A DNA stretch of 51,393 nt from Chelatococcus sambhunathii. GTDB lineage: Bacteria > Pseudomonadota > Alphaproteobacteria > Rhizobiales > Methylopilaceae. Positions 1-8,949 of this stretch are shown here, piece by piece. The stretch lies in contig JADBEO010000028.1 in NCBI GenBank assembly GCA_031316315.1, positions 1-51,393 of the forward strand, in the 5' to 3' direction. Numbering within the stretch: position 1 is the stretch's first letter; every line of letters begins with the position of its first letter. The position numbers were made by a program, and so were the translations under genes. Below the pieces are notes generated by a model. It was not told the DNA's origin and did not search any database. It saw nothing but the letters and a program-made list of their open reading frames with translations.

Positions 1-92
1 CCGCCCCCGCCGCCGGCCAGGGCTACGCTGAGGCTGGCCAAAAGAGCGATGGCGGCGAGAGATGGCGCCGATGCGATTTTTCCAAGGGACAT
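1..92 (-). CDS. Exported protein, N-terminal fragment (runs off window)
   Basis: Only the first 30 codons lie inside the window. An ATG at 92-90 is followed by a lysine-containing n-region, a hydrophobic stretch (AAIALLASLSVALA) and a glycine run, which is a typical Sec signal peptide with a likely cleavage site after the ALA near residue 26. The mature protein is outside the window, so no function can be given. It lies downstream of and codirectional with the cytochrome/oxidase operon, with 211 bp in between, so it may have its own promoter. Confidence 0.55.
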   Translation of the reverse strand, partial: MSLGKIASAPSLAAIALLASLSVALAGGGG

Positions 93-303
93 GATTGCGG
101 GCTCCTGTCGCCTGTCACCAGAAGGCAAGCGGTTCGAGGAGGCCTTTGTTCCCGTGCGATCCTCTTTGGGTCCCATTCACGGACCGCCTTTGTGGCCTCC
201 AGTCTGTCCTGGATCCAATCGGTCGGGCGGCTGTCTCCCGTGGTCGAAGGCATCGAGAGTGTTGCGCGCGATCGCGGGACGTTCCACGGCGAGCGCGACG
301 GCC

Positions 304-1455
304 CTACTGCTCCGGCGTCGGAGGCAGCGATGCGTAGTAGGAGGCCACCGCCTTGATGTCGGCCTCGGTCATGCCGAAAGCGATCTTGCGCATGATCTCC
401 GAAAACGGCCCTCCGCCACGCGAGTCGTGCTCCTTCTCCCAAAGCCTGAGCTGCGTCTCGAGATAGGACGCGTGCTGGCCGGCGAGCTTGGGATAGGCCG
501 GGTTGCGGGCTTCGCTGCCCGGGCCATGGCAGTTCGCGCATGCGGGCGTGCCGGTGTCGCGCAGGCCCTCGCGCGCGATCTTCTCCCCGCGCGCCACAAG
601 CGCCGGATCCGGCGGTTTTGCGCCTGCGGGGGCACTGCGCGGCTGGGCTGCGTAGTGCTCGGCGACCGCCGCGAGATCGGAATAGGGGAGCCGAGCCGCC
701 GCCGGCTCCATGATCCCGCTGTACCGCTTGTTCTGCGCATAGGCCGCCAGCGCGTCGTAGAGATAGTCGGCGCTCTGGCCGGCGATGATGGGGAAGGCGT
801 CGCCGTCGCGTCCCATGCCGTCCCGGCCGTGGCAGCGGGCGCAGTCGGCGAGAACGTCCTCGCGTGGCGCGGGCCCCTGCGAACGATGCGCCAGCGCAGT
901 GAGGCCGCCGACCGCGCCGTCGTTCTCCGCGCCCATCGCGAGCCGGCGATAGGTCTCGTCCGACATGCCGGGCAGCTTCAGCAGGAAGGCGACGACCGAC
1001 CAGACCTCGTCCTCGCGCTCCTCCGCCGACACCCAAGCCGGCATGCCGGCGTATTTCACCCCGTTCTTGACGATCCAGAACAGGTGCTTCGGCTCCCATG
1101 TCGGGATTTTTGGATCGAGGTCCGGCGCAGTCGGGACCATCTCGCGGATGACCGGATTGCGCGGCCGGCCCGGCGCGCCGTGGCAACCGGCGCAACCGCT
1201 GGCGTAGTGGCCGGCCCCGCGCGCGATCAACGCAGGATCGTCGAGGTTGTTCGGCGTCTCGACCGCGAGCGAGCGGGTCTTGACCGAATTGATCATGACG
1301 TAGTGCAGGAACCAGTCGGTGATCGGCCAGTGGCCGCTGGTGGCCGCGACGTTGAACAGGCCCGACCAGCCGAAGGCCAGCACGCCGCCCACGACGGCGA
1401 GCGCCGCCAGCGCCGCGCGCAATGGGGTTATGAAGAAGTCGACGCGCCACTTCAT
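304..1455 (-). CDS. Triheme c-type cytochrome of the oxidase operon
   Basis: A 383-residue exported cytochrome c with an N-terminal hydrophobic segment (about residues 11-30, signal anchor or signal peptide) and three haem-attachment motifs: CAGCH (C88, C91, H92), CARCH (C205, C208, H209) and CANCH (C306, C309, H310). Methionines that could be sixth ligands follow (for example GMPAW after the first motif). The domain order is one class I cytochrome followed by a diheme cytochrome c4-like pair. The start at 1455 overlaps the ctaG stop as ATGA, so the longer in-frame extension upstream is not coding. It is the last gene of the oxidase operon and probably passes electrons to the CuA/cytochrome c subunit. 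Its physical partner is inferred from context only. Confidence 0.88.
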   Translation of the reverse strand: MKWRVDFFITPLRAALAALAVVGGVLAFGWSGLFNVAATSGHWPITDWFLHYVMINSVKTRSLAVETPNNLDDPALIARGAGHYASGCAGCHGAPGRPRNPVIREMVPTAPDLDPKIPTWEPKHLFWIVKNGVKYAGMPAWVSAEEREDEVWSVVAFLLKLPGMSDETYRRLAMGAENDGAVGGLTALAHRSQGPAPREDVLADCARCHGRDGMGRDGDAFPIIAGQSADYLYDALAAYAQNKRYSGIMEPAAARLPYSDLAAVAEHYAAQPRSAPAGAKPPDPALVARGEKIAREGLRDTGTPACANCHGPGSEARNPAYPKLAGQHASYLETQLRLWEKEHDSRGGGPFSEIMRKIAFGMTEADIKAVASYYASLPPTPEQ

Positions 1456-2081
1456 CGGCCGGCGCCTTGGTCGGCGGCCGGCTCCTCGCGCAGAAGCCGT
1501 GCGGCGAGCGCGAGCCCGCCTGTGAGATAGACCCCGCCCCCGACCAGCAGCATGACGATCCCGCCGATGTGCTGCTGGTCGAGCGCCGCCGCCGCCCCGC
1601 CGTGATGGGCGGCGTAGAGCGCGACGGTCGTCGTCGAAAGCAGGACGCCAAGCAGGGTCATGTGGATCGACGTCAGCAGCATCGCGACGACGCCTTGCGC
1701 CGCTCGGGGCCGCGATCCGCCATGGCCGAGGCAGGCGATCCAGAGCCATAAGCCCGCCAGCAGGAAGGACGCCTGTTCGGCGACGTAGGCCGCGAGGCTC
1801 GCCCGCGCGAGATCGTGCGCGGCCGGCGCGTGCCAACCCCAGACGACGACAAGTTCGACGAACGAGACGGGGACGGCGGCGAACAGCGCCGGCCATTTGG
1901 CTGACGGATCGGCGCCTGTCGCGATGAGCCCGAGCGCCAGCAGCGGCGCGGCGACCGCGACGACGGTCATGTGGCTCGTCATGTGAGCCGCGAAGCCATC
2001 GCCGAACAGCGCCGCGGGAAGCGGCGCCCACGCGAAGGCGAGCGCCGCGCCGCCCGCGACGGTGAGCGCGCCGGGCCTCAC
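1452..2081 (-). CDS. ctaG: Cytochrome c oxidase assembly protein, CtaG (caa3) family
   Basis: A 209-residue polytopic membrane protein with about six hydrophobic helices. It has the histidine-rich features of the CtaG_caa3 family: MTSHMTVV near residue 35, WGWHAPAAHD near 90 and SIHMTLLG near 155. The family helps mature the Cu/haem centre of caa3-type oxidases and is unrelated to Cox11-type CtaG. The start is taken as GTG at 2081-2079, which overlaps the preceding stop (GTGA). The upstream in-frame sequence is arginine-rich and is the shadow of the preceding gene. The stop overlaps the next start (ATGA), so the four genes are translationally coupled. Confidence 0.82.
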   Translation of the reverse strand: MRPGALTVAGGAALAFAWAPLPAALFGDGFAAHMTSHMTVVAVAAPLLALGLIATGADPSAKWPALFAAVPVSFVELVVVWGWHAPAAHDLARASLAAYVAEQASFLLAGLWLWIACLGHGGSRPRAAQGVVAMLLTSIHMTLLGVLLSTTTVALYAAHHGGAAAALDQQHIGGIVMLLVGGGVYLTGGLALAARLLREEPAADQGAGR

Positions 2082-2458
2082 CGGCAGTCCCCGATGAAGA
2101 CCGCCGGAAGCGCCACGAAGATCACGCCGATGAAAGACAGGCCGCACAGCAGGATGGTGGCGAAGCCCAGGAACTGCTGGCGGTCGTCGAAGGGAGGCTC
2201 GGCGTCGCCGTCGCTCCAGTGGCCCCATGCTTGCCGGCTCGACCAGGCGATCGCTGCGAGAGCAGCAAGGGTCGCGACAGCGATCAGAAGCCGCGCGAGC
2301 GTCGTATCCGGCCAGTCGTCGCCCGTGAACACGCGCGCGTCCGGCAGCGCTTTGGCGCAATGCACCGAAGCCGTGACGTAGCAGACGAGGAAATGCAGCG
2401 CCCACACCGTCGGGGCGGTGACGAGCGTGACCAGGTTGGCGCGCGTCGAGGCGATCAT
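2078..2458 (-). CDS. Small membrane protein of the oxidase operon (CoxP-like position)
   Basis: A 126-residue protein with three predicted membrane helices (about residues 10-30, 55-72 and 93-120) and a hydrophilic loop (residues 73-92). It sits between subunit I-III and ctaG with ATGA and GTGA overlaps, the position held by coxP in the Bradyrhizobium coxMNOP operon. It is probably a small accessory or assembly subunit of the oxidase. No catalytic or metal motif is visible. Calling it CoxP rests on position and topology rather than on sequence comparison. Confidence 0.72.
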   Translation of the reverse strand: MIASTRANLVTLVTAPTVWALHFLVCYVTASVHCAKALPDARVFTGDDWPDTTLARLLIAVATLAALAAIAWSSRQAWGHWSDGDAEPPFDDRQQFLGFATILLCGLSFIGVIFVALPAVFIGDCR

Positions 2459-5001
2459 CGGACCGCCAACGGAAACAGCGCCAGCACCGCGACCGTGACA
2501 GTCATGGTGACGAGGGCGAAGTGCCAGAAGAGCACGACGTTGTGGATGTCGATGTCGTGCTCGGCGGTGAGCTTCGCGCCGATCGAGCGGGCGAGGCAGT
2601 AGAGCGTCATGATCGCGCCGACGCCGAGATGGACTGCGGTCCAAATGGCGATCACCCACACCGTCGCAGGATAGACATGCGAGGTCGGGTCGAGCCCGGT
2701 CGCGTGCGGCCCCCAGAGCAGCGCCGCGCCCCCGGCGACGGCGAGGACGGCGGAGCCCATGAGCCAGAAGCGCAGGGCGCCGGGCCTGTCGGCGGCGTTC
2801 GCTTTGCGGGCCAGGAGCATCGCGGCCCATGAAGCCAGCGTCAGGCCAAGCGCGACCGCCGGCCAGAACTGGCCGGGACCCGCGCCGGCCGCGGGCGGGA
2901 ACGCGCTCGCATGGATCGTCCAGTAGAAGAAGTAGCCAAAGATCAGGCTGGCGAAGGCCGACATGTCGCCGATCATGGTGATGAACATCGCCCACCAGCC
3001 GACCGAGTCCGGCCCCGACACGTAGAGCGGCAGCTTCAGGCCGAGCCCGACGTCCTTCTCCTTCTTCTCCGGGATGACGGCGGTGCCGCGCCAGAGCCAG
3101 ACAAGGATCGAGACCAGCGCCGCGATCGAGAAGGCGATGGTCAGCGTCCACTGGTAGAAGGTCGCGGCGATGAACGCCCCGCCGGTCAGGAACGCCGCCC
3201 CCATGGCCATGAAGGTGTTGCCGGGCACGCGCAGGCACTGGATCGGGCGGGCGTCGAGCACGGAGGTGATCAGCGTCTCGCGTTTTCCTTCCTCGGCGTC
3301 GGGCAGATAGAATCGGCCTTCGTCGTAGTCGCGAACGAAGTTCGGCTGCTGCCAGAGCGGATAGCGCGTGGTGACGACCGGCACCGTCCGCACGCCCCAG
3401 TCTCTGCCGGGACTTTCGGATAGCCATTCGAGCGTGCCGGCGTTCCAGGGATTTCGCTTAGCGTAGGGCTCCTTGCCCTTAGGCCGCAGCACGTCCCAGG
3501 TCACGACCAGGACGCCGGCCGCGAAAATGAAGGCGCCCGCCGACGAGATCATGTTGAGCGTCTCGAAGCCGAGACCTTCGGCATAGGTGAAGACGCGCCG
3601 CGGCATCCCGCGCAGGCCCGTGATGTGCATCGGCAGGAAGGTGACGTTGAAGCCGACGAACATCAGCCAGAAGCCCCATTTGCCGAGGCGGTCCGACAGC
3701 TTCTTGTCCATCGCGAAGGGGTAGAAATAGTAGAGCCCCGCCATCAGCGGGAAGAACATGCCGCCGACCAGCGTGTAGTGCAGATGCGCGACGACGAAGT
3801 AGGTGTCGTGCGCCTGCCAGTCGAAGGGCGCAAGGGCGACCATGACGCCCGTCAGCCCGCCGAAAACAAAGATGCCGAGCGCGCCGATCGCGAACAGCAT
3901 GGGGACCGAATAGACGACGCGGCCGGCAAGCAGGGTCGCGAGAAAGACGAAGATCTGCACGCCGGTCGGGATCGCGACCGCCTCGGAGGCGGCGGAGAAG
4001 AAGGCGAGCGAGATCGAGGGCAGGCCGGTCGTGAACATGTGGTGGACCCACAGGCCGAACGACAGGAAGCCGGTCCCGACGGCGGCCAGCACGATCCAGG
4101 AGTAACCGAGGATCGGGCGCTGCGCGAAGGTCGGGATGATCATGGCGAGCAGCGCGATCGCCGGCAGGAACACGATGTAGACCTCCGGATGGCCGAAGAT
4201 CCAGAACAGGTGCTGCCAGAGAAGCGGGTCGCCGCCGCGCTTGGGATCGAAGAACGGCCAGTCGAACATCCGCTCGAGCTCGAACAGGATGTCGCCCGCG
4301 ATCAGCGGCGGGAAGGCGAACAGGATCATCCCCGCCACGACCAGCACGTACCAGGCGTAGAGCGGCATCAGATTGATGCGCATGCCCGGCGGCCGGCACT
4401 TCAGCGTGCCGACGATGAGCTCCACAGCGGCCGCGATCGACGCGACCTCGATGAAGGACAGGCCCAGCAGCCAGACGTCGGCCCCGATCCCGGTCTGCTT
4501 CTCGTCGGTGGTGAGCGGCGGATACATGAACCAGCCGCCGTCGGGCGCGGCGTTGAAGAAGATCGAGCCGCAGACGAACACGCCGCCGAGCAGGAAGCTC
4601 CAGTAGCCGAAGGCGGAGAGCCGCGGGAACGGCAGGTCCCGCGCCCCGAGCATCTCGGGCAGGATGATGATCGCCACCGCCTCGAAGATCGGCACGGCGA
4701 ACAGGAACATCATCGCCGTGCCATGCAGCGTGAAGACCTGATTGTAGAAGGTCGCCGAGAGGAAGTCGTTGCCGGGCACGGCGAGCTGCGTGCGGATCAT
4801 CAGCCCGAGCACGCCCGCGAACAGGAAGAAGGCGAGGGCGGTCGCCGTGTACCAGAGCCCGACCTCGGAGTTGTTCACCGCAGACCAGTAGCGGAAGCCG
4901 CTGGGAGTCTCCCAGACCTTCTCGAGCCGGGCCTCCTGGGCCTTGCGGAGCTCAGGATCGTCCTGGAGAGAGGGTGCGCCTTGGGCGCCGGTTGCGGTCA
5001 T
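2455..5001 (-). CDS. Fused cytochrome c oxidase subunit I + III (CoxN/CoxO type)
   Basis: An 848-residue haem-copper oxidase core. Residues to about 520 are subunit I: low-spin haem His93 (TLHGTAMMF), CuB/crosslink motif GHPEVYI with His271 and Tyr275, His320-His321 (VHHMF), and AHLHY with His406 and His408. About 590-848 is a subunit III-like helical domain. The E of HPEVY (Glu273) and the DLPFPR aspartate (Asp122) mark a D-channel. The K-channel lysine position is Gln349 (PTGVQIF), and the Ser-His pair after HPEVY is Ala-Met, so this is a non-canonical A-family enzyme. The start at 5001 gives an ATGA overlap with the subunit II stop; an in-frame ATG 18 bases upstream is less likely. Confidence 0.93.
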   Translation of the reverse strand: MTATGAQGAPSLQDDPELRKAQEARLEKVWETPSGFRYWSAVNNSEVGLWYTATALAFFLFAGVLGLMIRTQLAVPGNDFLSATFYNQVFTLHGTAMMFLFAVPIFEAVAIIILPEMLGARDLPFPRLSAFGYWSFLLGGVFVCGSIFFNAAPDGGWFMYPPLTTDEKQTGIGADVWLLGLSFIEVASIAAAVELIVGTLKCRPPGMRINLMPLYAWYVLVVAGMILFAFPPLIAGDILFELERMFDWPFFDPKRGGDPLLWQHLFWIFGHPEVYIVFLPAIALLAMIIPTFAQRPILGYSWIVLAAVGTGFLSFGLWVHHMFTTGLPSISLAFFSAASEAVAIPTGVQIFVFLATLLAGRVVYSVPMLFAIGALGIFVFGGLTGVMVALAPFDWQAHDTYFVVAHLHYTLVGGMFFPLMAGLYYFYPFAMDKKLSDRLGKWGFWLMFVGFNVTFLPMHITGLRGMPRRVFTYAEGLGFETLNMISSAGAFIFAAGVLVVTWDVLRPKGKEPYAKRNPWNAGTLEWLSESPGRDWGVRTVPVVTTRYPLWQQPNFVRDYDEGRFYLPDAEEGKRETLITSVLDARPIQCLRVPGNTFMAMGAAFLTGGAFIAATFYQWTLTIAFSIAALVSILVWLWRGTAVIPEKKEKDVGLGLKLPLYVSGPDSVGWWAMFITMIGDMSAFASLIFGYFFYWTIHASAFPPAAGAGPGQFWPAVALGLTLASWAAMLLARKANAADRPGALRFWLMGSAVLAVAGGAALLWGPHATGLDPTSHVYPATVWVIAIWTAVHLGVGAIMTLYCLARSIGAKLTAEHDIDIHNVVLFWHFALVTMTVTVAVLALFPLAVR

Positions 5002-6035
5002 CGCAGGCGTCCGAGCCAAGACGCGATCTCGAGCGCGTCCTCGTTCGACAGCGCGCCATAGGCCGGCATTTTCGAGCGCGGCTTCAGCGTATCGGTCTCA
5101 CGAATGAAGCGCGCGACGTTCTCGGGCGTGTTCGGCAGCAGCCCGGCCCCCACGGTCGCGCGCTCGCCGAAACGGGTCAGTTCGGGGCCGACCTCGCCCT
5201 TCGCCTCCGTTCCGCTCACCCGATGGCAGGCGCCGCAGCCGTGCAGAGCGAAAAGCTCCCGGCCCTTGCCTTGCTGCGCGAGGGCGGGACGCGCCGTCAG
5301 CCACTTCTCGAACGCGGACTTATCCAGGGCGCGCACCGTGAAGGCCATCAGCGCGTGGCTAGCGCCGCAGAATTCTGCGCAGACGCCGCGATAGACGCCG
5401 GGTTTCTCGGCCTTCAGCACAAGCCGATTGATGCGGCCGGGTATCATGTCGACCTTGCCGCCGAGGGAGGGAATCCAGAAGGAGTGGATGACGTCCGGAC
5501 TTGAGAGGGCGAACTCGACCCGCTCACCAACCGGCATGACGATCTCGTTGGCCGAGACGACCGCCTCGCCGTCCTTGGGACGGTAGGTGACGCGCCACCA
5601 GAACTGCTCGCCCGATACCTCGATCCTCAAGCCTTCGCCGGCTTCGCGCAGCCTGGGCATGAGCCCAAGGCCATAGATCAGCAGCGCCGCGAGCACGATG
5701 GTCGGGAAGGCGACGCCGCCCCACAGGATCAGGCGATGTCCGACCGCGTCCCCGTGCGGCTCCGGCCGCAGGCGGGTCGCGTAGATCGCGACGCCGATCA
5801 CGACCGTCCAGACGACGGCGGCGCCGACGACCATGACCCAGAACAGCGAAGCGACCTCGCGCGCCTCGTGTCCGCTCGGCTGGAGCGCTGACTGCAGGCC
5901 CGAGCATGCGCTGAGCGCGCTTCCGACGCTCATGATCGCAGCATAAGGGACCGCCCGCTTGAAAATGCTTCGCCCCCGACCTGTCGCCCCTTTGCCAACT
6001 AGCGCCGGCCAACCATCCACACAGTCGCAGCCCAA
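4998..6035 (-). CDS. Cytochrome c oxidase subunit II, CuA plus cytochrome c lipoprotein (CoxM type)
   Basis: 345 residues as drawn. A lipobox (LSAC, Cys44) follows a basic stretch and a short hydrophobic run, so it is probably a lipoprotein. Two membrane helices lie at about 61-86 and 102-126. The CuA cupredoxin domain has His184, Cys219, Glu221, Cys223, His227 and Met230. A fused C-terminal cytochrome c carries CGACH (C267, C270, H271) with Met323 as the likely axial ligand. It takes electrons from cytochrome c for the I-III subunit. The start is uncertain: ATG 6035 and GTG 6020 give a long n-region, while ATG 5933 would cut off the basic part of the signal. First gene of the five-gene operon. 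Confidence 0.92.
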   Translation of the reverse strand: MGCDCVDGWPALVGKGATGRGRSIFKRAVPYAAIMSVGSALSACSGLQSALQPSGHEAREVASLFWVMVVGAAVVWTVVIGVAIYATRLRPEPHGDAVGHRLILWGGVAFPTIVLAALLIYGLGLMPRLREAGEGLRIEVSGEQFWWRVTYRPKDGEAVVSANEIVMPVGERVEFALSSPDVIHSFWIPSLGGKVDMIPGRINRLVLKAEKPGVYRGVCAEFCGASHALMAFTVRALDKSAFEKWLTARPALAQQGKGRELFALHGCGACHRVSGTEAKGEVGPELTRFGERATVGAGLLPNTPENVARFIRETDTLKPRSKMPAYGALSNEDALEIASWLGRLR

Positions 6036-6076
6036 TCAAATTTCAGAGCGCCGCCCACCTGTGGCGACTCAGGCCG

Positions 6077-6202
6077 TCAGCGCATCACGGGATCGAAATT
6101 CGTTCCTCCCCCAAAGAGCGCGGAGAGGATCAGGAAGGCGGCGGCCGCCAGGACGATCAGCAGGATCACGACAGCGACCGGATGAGACCTGACAAAGCGC
6201 AT
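6077..6202 (-). CDS. Small single-span membrane protein
   Basis: A 41-residue ORF. It opens with MRFVRSHPVAVV, continues with a long aliphatic helix (about residues 8-30) and ends with the polar tail GGGTNFDPVMR. The N-terminus is basic, which fits an N-in single-pass protein. It is codirectional with and 41 bp upstream of the oxidase subunit II gene, so it could be the first gene of that transcript or a small oxidase accessory subunit. There is no homology evidence. The coding call rests on the clean start, the coherent transmembrane pattern and the position. Confidence 0.5.
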   Translation of the reverse strand: MRFVRSHPVAVVILLIVLAAAAFLILSALFGGGTNFDPVMR

Positions 6203-6417
6203 GGTCGCTGTGGTTCCCGTCTTCACTCAATGGCGTCCTTGAGCGACAGCCCCGAGGGTGCCGGCGGAGCGCGATCACGAGCGCTCCCGCTCGTCCGGCC
6301 GCCGAGCCGGAGCGGAGCGCGATCTGAGACCGTGTTTTCGTGCCTCGCGCCAAAAACCTCTCGCTCCGCGACCGGGGCGGTGGTTCTGGACGCGGACGCC
6401 CGGAGGCGCCCGCGCCT

Positions 6418-6726
6418 TTATCGCGCCCCGGAATGCGCCTTCCGCGTCTCCGCCGCCTTCTTGGCGGAGGCCGAACGCTCCGCGGCCGAGCGTGAGGCCG
6501 AGGCCTTTCCGCCCGCCGCGCCGCCCTTATGGGCCGCGGGATGTCCGGTCTCCTTGCCGCGTCCCGAGCCGGATTTCTTGCCGCCGCCGTCGTCCTTGTT
6601 GACGGTCGCCCAGGCGCGACGCTCCGCTTCCTTCTCCGAAACGCCACGTTCCTCGTAGCTTTCGGCGATGTGGTCGGCCTTGCGCTCCTGCTTGTCGGTA
6701 TAGGCCGACTTGTCTCCGCGAGGCAT
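6418..6726 (-). CDS. Small basic protein of the type often labelled plasmid stabilisation protein
   Basis: A 102-residue protein opening MPRGDKSAYTDKQERKADHI, then a charged helix with GVSEKEAERRAWATVNK, a GGGKKSGSGRG linker and a Lys/Ala/Ser-rich C-terminal tail (AAERSASAKKAAETRKAH). This pattern matches a family of small cytoplasmic proteins common in rhizobia and relatives. They are annotated as plasmid stabilisation proteins, but to my knowledge no role is established. The start is ATG 6726, preceded by GGAGGAGCTGC, a good ribosome-binding site. The basic tail hints at nucleic-acid binding (inference). It is separate from the divergent kdp operon. Confidence 0.75.
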   Translation of the reverse strand: MPRGDKSAYTDKQERKADHIAESYEERGVSEKEAERRAWATVNKDDGGGKKSGSGRGKETGHPAAHKGGAAGGKASASRSAAERSASAKKAAETRKAHSGAR

Positions 6727-7009
6727 TGCAGCTCCTCCATCAAGGCGTCGCGCCCGCCTCGGGCGGCGGTCGGGCCGCTCGTGTTCGTCGGCGCGCGTCA
6801 ACGCGCGCCGTTAAGCGAGCAACACACCCAGCGCTCAGATGTTCCAGCGCTCGTCGATCGCTGGCCCACGTCGGCTTCAACCGCTGAACCGGCGTCTCGC
6901 AGGGCGGCCCCAACGCTTTCTTAACGGCGCGCGGCTGGCAGACGTCTTCAATTCCAACGTCTCCCCGATCCATCTCCTTGCCACCGACGCTGCGGAGATG
7001 GAGGATCCG

Positions 7010-7093
7010 TTGACTGATTTCTTGATGCTCGCCGGCGGGATCGCAGGGTTCGCCACGCTCGCCGCGTACGCGCTCGCCTGCGAACGGCTCTGA
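7010..7093 (+). CDS. Tiny membrane protein preceding kdpF
   Basis: A 27-residue ORF, one membrane helix ending in ACERL, that stops 5 bp before the kdpF start. Similar very short single-helix proteins often precede kdpF in proteobacterial kdp operons and probably belong to the same membrane complex or operon leader. The TTG at 7010 is preferred because GGAGG lies 5 bases upstream (7000-7004). An in-frame ATG at 6998 would overlap that ribosome-binding site. The 283 bp upstream, up to the divergent gene at 6726, presumably holds the kdp promoter and KdpE site, but I could not identify boxes by eye. Confidence 0.55.
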   Translation: MTDFLMLAGGIAGFATLAAYALACERL

Positions 7094-7098
7094 GCGCG

Positions 7099-7206
7099 AT
7101 GACCCTTCTCGGCCTTCCCGTTCTCGATGCGCTTCTCGGCGCGGCCGCGGCGCTCGCGGCGACCGCGGTGTTCCTCGCGGCGCTGCTGCGGCCCGAGCGA
7201 TTCTGA
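7099..7206 (+). CDS. kdpF: K+-transporting ATPase small subunit KdpF
   Basis: A 35-residue single-helix peptide ending in LLRPERF, the hallmark C-terminus of KdpF. KdpF stabilises the KdpABC complex in the inner membrane. It lies 5 bp after the previous tiny ORF and 23 bp before kdpA. Too short to be called by most gene finders, but the terminal motif and position make it secure. Confidence 0.88.
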   Translation: MTLLGLPVLDALLGAAAALAATAVFLAALLRPERF

Positions 7207-7229
7207 GCCCTGCTTCCGGATACGACCAG

Positions 7230-8939
7230 ATGACCCTCAACGGCTGGATCCAGATCGCGCTGTTCTGCGCGATCGTCCTTTTGATCACGCGCCCCCTCGG
7301 CGGCTTCCTTGCACGCCTCTTCGCCGGCGACCGCACCTTCCTCCATCCCGTTCTCGCGCCCGTGGAGCGCGGCTTCTACCGCGTCGCGGGCGTGAGGCCC
7401 GAGCAGGAGCAGGGATGGGCTCCTTACGCGCTCGCCACGCTGGCGTTCCACGTCGTCGGCTTCGTCGCGGTCTACGCGATCCTGCGCCTGCAGGGCGTGC
7501 TGCCGCTCAATCCGCAAGGGTTCGCGGGCGTCGCGCCGGACCTCGCGCTCAACACCGCGGTCTCCTTCGTCACCAACACCAACTGGCAGTCCTATGGCGG
7601 CGAGGCGACGATGTCCTACGGCTCGCAGATGTGGGCGCTGACCGTGCAGAACTTCCTGTCAGCCGCGACCGGCATGGCGCTCGCGGTAGCGCTCGTTCGA
7701 GGATTCGCGCGGAAATCGGCGAAGGGCGTCGGGAACTTCTGGGCGGACCTGACCCGCTCGGTCCTCTACGTGCTGCTGCCGGCCTGCGTCATCTTCGCGC
7801 TGATTTACGCGGCGCTTGGCGTTCCGCAGACGCTCCAGCCGTATGTGACAGCCAAGACGCTCGAAGGCGCGGACCAGACCATCGCGCTCGGGCCGGTCGC
7901 GAGCCAGCTCGCGATCAAGATGCTGGGCACCAACGGCGGCGGCTTCTTCAACGCCAACTCCGCGCACCCCTTCGAAAATCCGAGCGCGCTCTCGAACCTC
8001 GTCCAGATGGTCTCGATCTTCGCGATCGGAGCGGCGCTGACCAACGTCTTCGGCCGCATGGTCGGGGACGAGCGCCAGGGCTGGGCGATCCTCGCCGCCA
8101 TGGGCGCCCTCTTCCTCGTGGGCGTCGGCGTCCTCTACTGGGCCGAAAGCGCCGCCAACCCGATCCACGCCGCGCTCGGCCTCGATCCGGCCGCTGGAAA
8201 CATGGAGGGCAAGGAGGTCCGCTTCGGCATCGCGCTCTCGGCTCTTTTCGCCGTGATCACATCCGCGGCCTCCTGCGGCGCCGTCATCGCGATGCACGAC
8301 AGCTTCTCCGCCATCGGCGGGCTCGTCCCGATGATCAACATGCAGCTCGGCGAGGTCATCGTCGGCGGCGTCGGCGCGGGCCTGTACGGAATCCTGCTGT
8401 TCGCGGTGGTCGCGGTGTTCGTCGCCGGGCTGATGGTCGGTCGCACGCCCGAATATGTCGGCAAGAAGATCGAGAGCCGGGAGGTGAAGCTCACCATGCT
8501 CGCGCTGCTCTGCTCGCCGGCCGCGACGCTGCTCGCGCTCGCCGTCGCCGCAGCGGCGCCGGCCGGCCTCGCGGGACTCCTGAACCAGGGGCCGCACGGC
8601 TTCTCCGAGATGCTCTACGCTACGACCTCGGCTGCGGCGAACAACGGCTCCGCCTTCGCCGGCCTTACCGCCAACTCCCCGTTCTGGAACGTCACGCTCG
8701 CGGTCGGGATGATGATCGGCCGCTTCGCGCTGATCGTTCCCATGCTGGCGGTCGCCGGCTCGCTCGCCGCGAAGGGCAAGGTCCCGCCTTCGGCCGGTAC
8801 GTTCCCCACGGACGGCGCCCTGTTCGTCGGGCTGCTCGTGGGCGTGATCGTGATTGTCGGAGGGCTAACCTACTTCCCCGCGCTCACCCTCGGCCCGGTC
8901 GCCGACGCCTTCGCGACCGTCGCGGGCCAGACCTGGTGA
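7230..8939 (+). CDS. kdpA: K+-transporting ATPase subunit A (K+ channel subunit)
   Basis: A 569-residue polytopic membrane protein of usual KdpA length. All four selectivity-filter repeats are visible: [11 protein letters not shown] near residue 115, [15 protein letters not shown] near 230, [16 protein letters not shown] near 350 and [14 protein letters not shown] near 470. KdpA is the K+-selective pore of the KdpFABC P-type ATPase, which takes up K+ at micromolar levels. The operon order F-A-B-C-D-E is canonical. Starts with ATG at 7230. Confidence 0.97.
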   Translation: MTLNGWIQIALFCAIVLLITRPLGGFLARLFAGDRTFLHPVLAPVERGFYRVAGVRPEQEQGWAPYALATLAFHVVGFVAVYAILRLQGVLPLNPQGFAGVAPDLALNTAVSFVTNTNWQSYGGEATMSYGSQMWALTVQNFLSAATGMALAVALVRGFARKSAKGVGNFWADLTRSVLYVLLPACVIFALIYAALGVPQTLQPYVTAKTLEGADQTIALGPVASQLAIKMLGTNGGGFFNANSAHPFENPSALSNLVQMVSIFAIGAALTNVFGRMVGDERQGWAILAAMGALFLVGVGVLYWAESAANPIHAALGLDPAAGNMEGKEVRFGIALSALFAVITSAASCGAVIAMHDSFSAIGGLVPMINMQLGEVIVGGVGAGLYGILLFAVVAVFVAGLMVGRTPEYVGKKIESREVKLTMLALLCSPAATLLALAVAAAAPAGLAGLLNQGPHGFSEMLYATTSAAANNGSAFAGLTANSPFWNVTLAVGMMIGRFALIVPMLAVAGSLAAKGKVPPSAGTFPTDGALFVGLLVGVIVIVGGLTYFPALTLGPVADAFATVAGQTW

Positions 8940-8949
8940 GCCGGCCGTC

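Noticed and set aside
23-1651. Long open frames opposite or out of frame with the cytochrome gene
   Set aside because: Arginine-rich, no motifs, and explained as shadows of the GC-rich cytochrome and CtaG genes.
1452-2405. 317-codon version of CtaG
   Set aside because: The N-terminal 108 residues overlap the preceding membrane protein gene and look like a shadow; the GTG overlapping its stop fits better.
3625-5061. 478-codon plus-strand ORF opposite the oxidase subunit I gene
   Set aside because: Rich in Arg, Glu, His and Gln with no domain; antisense to a clearly coding gene with strong motifs.
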